From Paludibacterium yongneupense DSM 18731 (lineage in GTDB: Bacteria; Pseudomonadota; Gammaproteobacteria; Burkholderiales; Chromobacteriaceae): DNA of 64,000 nucleotides. The stretch spans positions 62,001-126,000 of the forward strand of contig NZ_KE383958.1 of assembly GCF_000422925.1 (NCBI RefSeq), in the 5' to 3' direction. The position numbers and the translations under genes are program-made. Each line of letters begins with the position of its first letter. Positions within the stretch are counted from its first letter, which is position 1. This document shows, one piece after another, positions 58,764-64,000 of the stretch. The notes below the pieces were generated by a model. That model ran no database searches. It had not been told where the DNA came from and saw only the letters and a list, made by a program, of their open reading frames with translations.

Positions 58764-59251
58764 AGGGTCGGCGCGCGCAGCGCGTGCGGCGGCTCATCTT
58801 GCCGCTGAGTGACCACCAGCAGCGGACAGTGCGCATGATGCAGCACGTTCTCGGCGAAACTGCCGAGCAACAGATGCCTGATGCCGCTGCGCCCGTGGGT
58901 GCCAAGCACGATCAGGTCGGCGTCGTGGGCGGCCGCGTATTGCAGCAGCACCCGGGCCATCTCCTTGCCCCCTTCCCAGCTTTCGCCCACATGGTCCTTG
59001 CCGCCCGGCAGGCCGTGCTCGACCAGCATGTCACGCGCGCGCGCGAGGATTTCATGCCCATGGCGGTGCGCGCGCTCGTGCAGTTCGTGGCTGCCGAGCA
59101 GGCTGACTTCTTCTTCCGCCAGATCGCGCAGGTTGGCGATATGCACCAGCGTGAGCGCCGCATGGCACTGGGCGGCCAGTCCGGCCGCCTGCAGCAAGGC
59201 TTTGTCTGCGTTATGACTGCCGTCGACGGCGGCGATGATATGACGATACAT
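58760..59251 (-). CDS. Universal stress protein (UspA family)
   Basis: Cytoplasmic 163-residue Usp-fold protein. It opens with YRHIIAAVDGSHNADKAL and carries the nucleotide-binding motif GTHGRSGIRHLLLGSFAENVLHHAHCPLLVV (G-x2-G-x9-G-S) near residue 125, so it probably binds ATP. The N-terminal extension allowed by a start at 59314 has no family match, so the ATG at 59251 is used. The specific stress role cannot be read. Confidence 0.9.
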   Translation of the reverse strand: MYRHIIAAVDGSHNADKALLQAAGLAAQCHAALTLVHIANLRDLAEEEVSLLGSHELHERAHRHGHEILARARDMLVEHGLPGGKDHVGESWEGGKEMARVLLQYAAAHDADLIVLGTHGRSGIRHLLLGSFAENVLHHAHCPLLVVTQRQDEPPHALRAPTL

Positions 59252-59310
59252 AATTGCCCCCACATGTCTGTTGTGCCGTCGCGAACGCGTCGCGGCGGGT
59301 TCTGGCGCCG

Positions 59311-60693
59311 TCAATCGCTGGCGGGCAGCACGCCGTCGCGCACGGCCCGGCGGAAGCTCTCGTAATCGGCTTCGGCCTGGTCGGCGTAGCGGGTGGCATA
59401 CAGGGCCAGCGCATCTTCGAAACGCGAAGTCTGTCCGAGATAGCCCGCGATCTCGGCCGCACGTCCGCCCGACTTGGAATGCGCGCGCGCAAGCGCCCAG
59501 GCACAGGCTTGCCCATAGGCGGTCAGCGTTTCGACGCTGAAATCTTCCGCGGCGATGGTGACCTTCATATCGCGCAATTGGCGCACGTAGTAGTCGCAGC
59601 CGTCCGGGCCGCGCGTCCAGCCGAGAAACAGGTCGCTGGCCGCCTGCATCAGGCGCTGGCCGAAGACCACGCGCTTGCCCTGATTGCCATGGATACAGCC
59701 CTGGGTAAAGGGTTCCAGTACCGAGGCGCGCGCTTCCTTGAGCTGCAGAAACAGCGGCGTATCATAGCTGTCCTGCAGCAGCGCGACGAGGCAGCGCGTT
59801 CCGACGCTGCCGACGCCGACCACTTTGAAGGCCAGATCGACCAGACGGAACCGGCGTGCGAGTTCCGCCCGGTCTTCTTTCAGCGTTCCGATATACGTTT
59901 GCAGCATCGCTTCGGCCTGTTCGCGCCAGTCGGAACCGGCGGGCCAGGTGACCGAGCGTATCAGCGTGGTATCGCCGGTATGGAATAGCACCGGCGGGTT
60001 GTCCTTCAGGCGCAGCAATCCATTTTCATCGGCAGTAATCTTGGGGAGCAAGCGCTCGCTGGTACGGTTGCGCGCGCGTTCGGCCAGTTTGAGCAGAGTC
60101 TCGCGCAAGGCCGGGTCCTGTGCCATGTCGAGCAGATCGCCATAGCTGATGCGGCTGTACCAGATATCCATCTGCCCCATGCAGGCGAAATGGTGGGTGC
60201 GATGGCGGTAGGTCCGTACCGCGAGGCGCACCGCCTCGGCTGCGGCGACCTCGCTGAATCCGCGCGAGCGGGCGGCCAGTACCAGACTGACGGCGAGCCG
60301 TTTGACATCCCATTCCCATGGTCCGGGGTGGGTTTCGTCGAAATCGTTGATATCGAAGACGAGATTGCGCTCGGGCGAAGCGTAGAAGCCATAGTTCATC
60401 AAGTGCGCATCGCCGCAGAGCTGCAGAACGATGCCGCTGGACGGGCGGTTCGCGAGATCGGCGGCCTGCATCATGGCCATGCCGCGGAAGAAGGCGAAAG
60501 GCGAGGCCTGCATCCGGCCATAGCGCAAGGGTATCAGTTCCGGGACGCGGCCCTGCGAGCTGGCGGCCAGAACGGCCACCGGATCGCGCCCGGGTGCCAG
60601 GACAACCTCTGCCTGATCGACGCGGTGACAGATCTGACGGCGGGCCTTGCCCTTGGCGTAATACTCGGCAAACAACGGGTGGTCTGCGGCCAT
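59311..60693 (-). CDS. DUF2252 family protein
   Basis: Uncharacterised 460-residue protein of the DUF2252 family. Conserved blocks are RMQASPFAFFRGMAMMQAADLA near residue 60, the GDAHLMNYGFYASPERNLVFDINDFDE segment near 100 and WEWDVKRLAVSL near 128. The GDAHLxNFG and INDFDE parts resemble a kinase/phosphotransferase (APH-like) catalytic loop, so a phosphotransferase fold is a reasonable guess, not a proven activity. CAGGA lies 7 nt before the ATG at 60693. A hairpin with a T run stands 73 nt upstream. Confidence 0.82.
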   Translation of the reverse strand: MAADHPLFAEYYAKGKARRQICHRVDQAEVVLAPGRDPVAVLAASSQGRVPELIPLRYGRMQASPFAFFRGMAMMQAADLANRPSSGIVLQLCGDAHLMNYGFYASPERNLVFDINDFDETHPGPWEWDVKRLAVSLVLAARSRGFSEVAAAEAVRLAVRTYRHRTHHFACMGQMDIWYSRISYGDLLDMAQDPALRETLLKLAERARNRTSERLLPKITADENGLLRLKDNPPVLFHTGDTTLIRSVTWPAGSDWREQAEAMLQTYIGTLKEDRAELARRFRLVDLAFKVVGVGSVGTRCLVALLQDSYDTPLFLQLKEARASVLEPFTQGCIHGNQGKRVVFGQRLMQAASDLFLGWTRGPDGCDYYVRQLRDMKVTIAAEDFSVETLTAYGQACAWALARAHSKSGGRAAEIAGYLGQTSRFEDALALYATRYADQAEADYESFRRAVRDGVLPASD

Positions 60694-60761
60694 GTTCGAT
60701 TCCTGTAGCGTGAGTACGGGAATTCTACCGCCTCGCGGCAGCGCGGTGCGACCGGAACAAG

Positions 60762-60787
60762 AAAATGCCCGCGCGTGAGCGCGGGCA
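60762..60787 (-). terminator. Minus-strand terminator or attenuator before the DUF2252 gene
   Basis: A 9-bp stem (TGCCCGCGC at 60766-60774 with GCGCGGGCA at 60779-60787) and a GTGA loop is followed on the minus strand by TTTTC. It may end the transcript of the secreted-protein gene at 61081-61419. TTGCGC and TACAAA, 17 nt apart on the minus strand at about 60841-60869, would start a transcript upstream of this hairpin, so it might instead attenuate the DUF2252 gene. A second hairpin (about 60810-60831) lies between. Confidence 0.6.
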
Positions 60788-61080
60788 GGAAACTGGCTTG
60801 CGGGGGCCAATGAGCAATCCAGTAGATGCTCACTTCCTTTGTATGTAGCCGGAAGCGCCGGCGCAAGGTTAAACAGTTGTGATAGGTGATACTACTTAGG
60901 CCTTTGGAATCCGCCCGCAACTTATGCACAAAACGCTGCACAGCTTATGCACACCATGCACAGCGACCCGCGCGACAGCCGGTTTGTCCACAACGCCGCC
61001 TGCCGCTTTATCCACAGAGTTATCCCGGAGTGTGCACACTATCCACCGCTTCGCGTCATGAAGCGCACTTATCCACAGCG
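60788..61080. other. Intergenic region with a cluster of DnaA boxes
   Basis: About 290 nt without a gene. It holds six DnaA-box-like sites, all in the same orientation: perfect TTATCCACA at 61008-61016 and 61069-61077, one-mismatch forms TTATGCACA at 60922-60930 and 60945-60953 and TTGTCCACA at 60984-60992, and a poorer CTATCCACC at about 61040-61048. TTATCCCGG at about 61020 is a further partial match. No replication or partition gene is nearby and there is no long AT-rich unwinding element. The two TTATGCACA sites lie in a short tandem repeat of about 20-23 nt. Confidence 0.7.
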
Positions 61081-61419
61081 TCAGTCCATGCAGCGCTGAA
61101 TCATCTGACGCCAGCTCGGCGACAGGGGCATTCCGTTGGAGGTGACCGTGACCTGGCTGCCTGGTTCGTGTGCGACGATAGCGATGCCGAGCCCGACGCT
61201 GCCGGTCAGCGGATTGATCAGGCCGAGCGAGGCGCTGCTGTCGTCGCGGCGCAGCGGGGAGATAAAGGAAGCCGGCAGCTTCAGACGATGCAGGCCGGCA
61301 TCGAGGCAGTCGGCAACGGCGGCCGGGGAACGCGGGCCCTGCAGAGTATACGGCGGCTCGGAGGCGGAGGCCGAGAACGCCACGGCGAGCATGAGCGGGG
61401 CAAGGAAGCGCTTGATCAT
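61081..61419 (-). CDS. Small secreted hypothetical protein
   Basis: A 112-residue protein that I do not recognise. It begins with a signal peptide (MIKRFLAPLMLAVAFSASASE), so it is probably periplasmic. The mature part (about 91 residues) has two cysteines, in VADCLDAGLHRLKLPASF and in the C-terminal MIQRCMD, which may form one disulfide. The middle part GLINPLTGSVGLGIAIVAHEPGSQVTV suggests a small beta structure. The ATG at 61419 is preferred because GAGAG precedes it; 61434 would put acidic residues before the signal. It is followed downstream by the DnaA-box region. Confidence 0.65.
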   Translation of the reverse strand: MIKRFLAPLMLAVAFSASASEPPYTLQGPRSPAAVADCLDAGLHRLKLPASFISPLRRDDSSASLGLINPLTGSVGLGIAIVAHEPGSQVTVTSNGMPLSPSWRQMIQRCMD

Positions 61420-61509
61420 CGAACTCTCATCCACAATGGCAGGTGGGAGTTTGTCCGTGCCCGATGGCGCAAGTTCCGGCGCAGCGCCGGGCGGCAGGTA
61501 AAAGACTGT

Positions 61510-62769
61510 TCAGGAACGCACCTGGCCGTCTCCGAGGACTATCCATTTCTGGCTGGTCAGGCCATGCAGGCCGACCGGGCCGCGCGCATGCAGTTTGTCG
61601 GTGGAGATCCCGATTTCGGCACCGAGGCCGTATTCGAAGCCATCGGCGAACCGGGTGCTGGCATTGACCATGACGCTGGACGAGTCGACCTCGCGCAGAA
61701 AACGGCGATTGCGGCTGTAGTCCTCGCTGACGATGGCATCGGTGTGGTGGCTGCCGTAGCGATTGATATGCTCGATCGCTTCGTCGAGGTCGCGCACGAC
61801 GCGCACGGCGAGAATCGGTGCCAGATATTCGGTGTACCAGTCGTCATCGCTGGCGGCAGTCACGCTGTCGCCGAGGATGGCGCGGGTGCGCTCGCAGCCG
61901 CGCAGTTCGACCTGATGCGGGGCCAGCGCCGCGGCCACGCGCGGAAGGATGAATTCGGCGAAGGCGCTGTGCACCAGCAGCGTTTCCATCGTGTTGCAGG
62001 TGCCGTAACGGTGTGTCTTGGCATTGACGGCGATCGCGACCGCCTTGTCGGGATTGGCCGTATCGTCGATGTAGACATGGCAGTTGCCGTCGAGGTGCTT
62101 GATGACCGGTACGCGCGCTTCTGCGCTGATGCGGGCGATCAGGCCCTTGCCGCCGCGGGGGACGATCACGTCCACATAGTCGGGCATGGTGATCAGTTCG
62201 CCGACGGCGGCGCGGTCGGTCGTCGCGAGAACCTGGACCGCGGTTTGCGGCAAGCCGGCACGGGCCAGGCCTTCGTGCACGCAGGCGGCGATGGCCTGGT
62301 TGCTGTGGAAGGCTTCGGAGCCGCCGCGCAGTATGGTGGCGTTGCCCGATTTCAGGCAGAGCGCGGCGGCATCGGCGGTAACGTTGGGACGGGCTTCGTA
62401 GATGATGCCGACGACCCCGAGCGGAACCCGCATCTTGCCGAGCTGAATGCCGGAGGGGCGGTAACTGAAATCGTTCATCTCGCCGATGGGATCGGGCAGC
62501 GCGGCGACCTGGCGCAGTCCTTCCGCCATGCCGGCTACCGTCTTTGCGCTGAGGGTCAGACGGTCGATCAGGGCGCTGTCGAGGCCGTCGCGGCGGGGCG
62601 CTTCGAGGTCGCGGGCATTGGCGGCCAGCAGGCCCGCCTGTTCGCGCTCGATGGCTTCGGCCATGGCCAGCAAGGCCTGGTTCTTCTGGGAGGTCTCGGC
62701 GCGCGCCATCGCGCGGCTGGCCTGGCGGGCGGCGAGGCCGACCCGCTGCATATAGTCTTTCACGTCCAT
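61510..62769 (-). CDS. proA: Glutamate-5-semialdehyde dehydrogenase
   Basis: NADPH-dependent gamma-glutamyl phosphate reductase, second enzyme of proline synthesis. The 419-residue protein has the aldehyde dehydrogenase fold, with [19 protein letters not shown] near residue 112, [20 protein letters not shown] near 140, the [11 protein letters not shown] segment near 222 and the nucleophile in [10 protein letters not shown] at about Cys258. No proB is present in the window. It is the next minus-strand gene after siaC, 99 nt downstream, so it may have its own promoter. Confidence 0.95.
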   Translation of the reverse strand: MDVKDYMQRVGLAARQASRAMARAETSQKNQALLAMAEAIEREQAGLLAANARDLEAPRRDGLDSALIDRLTLSAKTVAGMAEGLRQVAALPDPIGEMNDFSYRPSGIQLGKMRVPLGVVGIIYEARPNVTADAAALCLKSGNATILRGGSEAFHSNQAIAACVHEGLARAGLPQTAVQVLATTDRAAVGELITMPDYVDVIVPRGGKGLIARISAEARVPVIKHLDGNCHVYIDDTANPDKAVAIAVNAKTHRYGTCNTMETLLVHSAFAEFILPRVAAALAPHQVELRGCERTRAILGDSVTAASDDDWYTEYLAPILAVRVVRDLDEAIEHINRYGSHHTDAIVSEDYSRNRRFLREVDSSSVMVNASTRFADGFEYGLGAEIGISTDKLHARGPVGLHGLTSQKWIVLGDGQVRS

Positions 62770-62868
62770 TGCGGGCTCTGCTGAGTCGTTGTGGTGGCAG
62801 TTGATTAGATCAGATTAACCGAAAAACGACCACTCTGCTTGCCGATCCCGCGCGCTGCGCGCTGAGCG

Positions 62869-63252
62869 TCAGGCCAGCGCCATCGCATGGAAGTCGAGCG
62901 CGGCGTTGTCGTCCGCGACTTCCTGTCCGAATTCGAGAATCGTGTCGTCGTCCTCGTCATAGTGCCAGTTCAGGGTGATGCTGTTGCCGGCAAGGGCTGC
63001 GGTGTTCAGCCGCTCGAACAGGCTCATCAGCAGCTTGGTGCTGGAACTGTTGAAGTAGGCCAGTTGCACGTTGACGGTGATACGGCGGTCGGTATGGGTG
63101 GCCAGATACGCTTCCAACTCGGCCAGCACGGGGCCGTAAAATGCCTGGGCGTTTTCCGGGTAACTCTCGCCACGCAGCGAGAGGACATGAGCCGCGAAGT
63201 CGAAATCGATTTCAGGGGTGGCCGCGGTGGCCGCGATTTGGATTCTGTTCAT
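62869..63252 (-). CDS. siaC: SiaC-family regulatory phosphoprotein
   Basis: Small 127-residue protein of the SiaC (DUF1987) family. In Pseudomonas aeruginosa SiaC is phosphorylated by SiaB and dephosphorylated by SiaA; its free form binds and activates the diguanylate cyclase SiaD. Here ISFDFAAHVL-like ligand region and the phosphorylation segment YFNSSSTKLLMSLFERL (Ser69-Thr72) match the family, as does the acidic HYDEDDDTILEFGQE stretch. Its start lies 2 nt after the siaB stop. The SiaD partner is not downstream: proA follows. Confidence 0.85.
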   Translation of the reverse strand: MNRIQIAATAATPEIDFDFAAHVLSLRGESYPENAQAFYGPVLAELEAYLATHTDRRITVNVQLAYFNSSSTKLLMSLFERLNTAALAGNSITLNWHYDEDDDTILEFGQEVADDNAALDFHAMALA

Positions 63253-63254
63253 GA

Positions 63255-63812
63255 TCAGATGGTCGCCTTCAGATAAAACATGATGTTTTCGCTGTCGCCG
63301 TTATCGACGAACTCGAATTCGATCGGTTCCGACGCATCCCGCGCCACCGTCAGAAAGCCAAGGCCGGCTCCCTTGCTCTGCGCTTCGCTGTCGAGGTGAC
63401 GCTGTTCCCGGTAGCGCGACTTGATTTCCTCGTTGCTCATCTGACGCAGCGGCTCCAGCTTTTCGCGCATCCGCTCCTGTTCCGAGCGTTGCAGAGGATT
63501 CGCGCAGACGACGAAAAACCGGCCGTCGCGTTCTCCCACCCATACCGCGCCACGGCGGATCTCGTGGTTGGACGCATTCATGGGCGTCAGGTGTTCGGCC
63601 GAGTAATGCACGACGTTTTGCGCAAGCTCGACGAAAGTGGAAAACAGGCGTCGGCGCGCCACATTGCTGGCGTCGAGGTGGTTGTTCAGGCGCTGGCGCA
63701 GGGCATCGCCCATGGCCGTGATGATGGTCTGAGAAAAATAGCCGCTGTAGTAGAACAGGACGCCCTGATCGATGGCGCTTTTCTGAAACTCGTTGAAGAC
63801 GTTCAATTGCAT
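63255..63812 (-). CDS. siaB: SiaB-family protein kinase
   Basis: Histidine-kinase-like (GHKL) protein of 185 residues that acts as the kinase for SiaC in the Sia pathway. The N-box is in FVELAQNVVHYSAEH near residue 66, and the glycine-rich ATP-lid segment is KGAGLGFLTVAR near 148. It opens with FNEFQKSAIDQGVLFYYSGYFSQ, typical of the family. It lacks a sensory or membrane domain. It lies between the siaA 3' end (30-nt gap) and siaC (2-nt gap). Confidence 0.85.
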   Translation of the reverse strand: MQLNVFNEFQKSAIDQGVLFYYSGYFSQTIITAMGDALRQRLNNHLDASNVARRRLFSTFVELAQNVVHYSAEHLTPMNASNHEIRRGAVWVGERDGRFFVVCANPLQRSEQERMREKLEPLRQMSNEEIKSRYREQRHLDSEAQSKGAGLGFLTVARDASEPIEFEFVDNGDSENIMFYLKATI

Positions 63813-63842
63813 GCTGGATTCCCGGGCCGGAACTGGAGGCGC

Positions 63843-64000
63843 TTAGGCGATATGGACGCCGAACAGGCTCACGTCATCGCGGCGGGCATTTTCGCCTTGC
63901 CACTGACGGAAGGCCTGGATCAGCTTGTGTTGCTGCTCCGCCATCGGCAGATGGCGATGGGTGAGCAGCGATTCTTTGAAACGTTTCTTGCCATAGCAGA
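63843..64000 (-). CDS. siaA: SiaA-like PP2C phosphatase, C-terminal part
   Basis: The window cuts this gene; only the last 52 codons are visible, ending in a TAA at 63843-63845. The readable tail contains YGKKRFKESLLTHRHLP and ends ENARRDDVSLFGVHIA. The RDDVSLFGV ending is characteristic of SpoIIE-type PP2C phosphatases, in which this aspartate helps bind metal. Its position before siaB and siaC identifies it as SiaA, the membrane phosphatase that dephosphorylates SiaC. Membrane and sensor parts lie outside the window. Confidence 0.8.
   Translation of the reverse strand, partial: CYGKKRFKESLLTHRHLPMAEQQHKLIQAFRQWQGENARRDDVSLFGVHIA

Noticed and set aside
60766-60833. A short leader peptide starting at a GTG at 60833 and overlapping the hairpin before the DUF2252 gene
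   Set aside because: The AAGGAA sequence touches the GTG with no spacing, there is no stop within a leader-sized distance, and no run of one regulatory amino acid codon.
60922-61077. CRISPR-like or iteron-type repeat array
   Set aside because: The repeated units are 9-mers matching DnaA boxes with irregular spacing; there are no equal-length spacers, cas genes or replication initiator gene.

Overview
The window is a GC-rich, densely packed bacterial chromosome segment. I see no rRNA, tRNA, phage, insertion sequence or CRISPR array. The gene content points to a betaproteobacterium, most likely of the Neisseriales/Chromobacteriaceae type. The grounds are a complete Gram-negative dcw cluster ending in lpxC, a diaminopimelate-type MurE, gatCAB divergent from mreBCD-mrdAB, the BioC/BioH route to pimeloyl-ACP, azlCD, a SiaABC module and an unbroken chromosomal style of organisation. 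The lineage is an inference from gene order and protein families, not from a search.

Layout. 1-5752: biotin operon bioF-bioH-bioC with a GAF/GGDEF/EAL cyclic-di-GMP protein between bioF and bioH. 5797-9511: patatin-like lipoprotein, glutathione transferase, then on the minus strand DNA polymerase IV, a SelT/W/H-type thioredoxin-like protein and a PCu(A)C copper chaperone. 9754-12291: MarC-family protein, AzlCD exporter, and a sterol-desaturase-family membrane enzyme. 12349-17877 (minus): rodA, mrdA, mreD, mreC, mreB, the rod-shape elongasome. 18132-21378: gatCAB, closed by a strong terminator. 21578-39271: dcw cluster mraZ-rsmH-ftsL-ftsI-murE-murF-mraY-murD-ftsW-murG-murC-ddl-ftsQ-ftsA-ftsZ-lpxC, driven by a good sigma70 promoter with four MraZ boxes at its start point. 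39274-43971: small membrane protein, moaC, an acyltransferase, a CNP1-like protein, an NRDE protein, tusA, pyrC. 44214-51890: pyruvate kinase and oppABCDF. 51924-60693: tRNA t6A dehydratase, a small cysteine protein, threonine aldolase, a secreted hydrolase, a prolyl oligopeptidase, a YceH-like protein, TlyA, a universal stress protein and a DUF2252 protein. 60694-64000 (minus): a cluster of DnaA boxes, a small secreted protein, proA, siaC, siaB and the 3' end of siaA.

How it fits together. The two largest blocks serve cell-envelope growth. MreBCD/PBP2/RodA elongate the wall, while the dcw genes supply lipid II and build the FtsZ divisome, and lpxC commits carbon to lipid A. Most dcw genes overlap or nearly touch their neighbours, so the cluster is probably transcribed largely from the mraZ promoter, with a local promoter in front of lpxC.

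Most of the window is ordinary core genome. The items most worth a second look are: the DnaA-box cluster at 60922-61077, far from any replication gene; the c-di-GMP enzyme inside the biotin operon; siaABC without an adjacent siaD; and several unassigned palindromes and hairpins in promoter or leader regions. I found no convincing wholly new multi-gene system.
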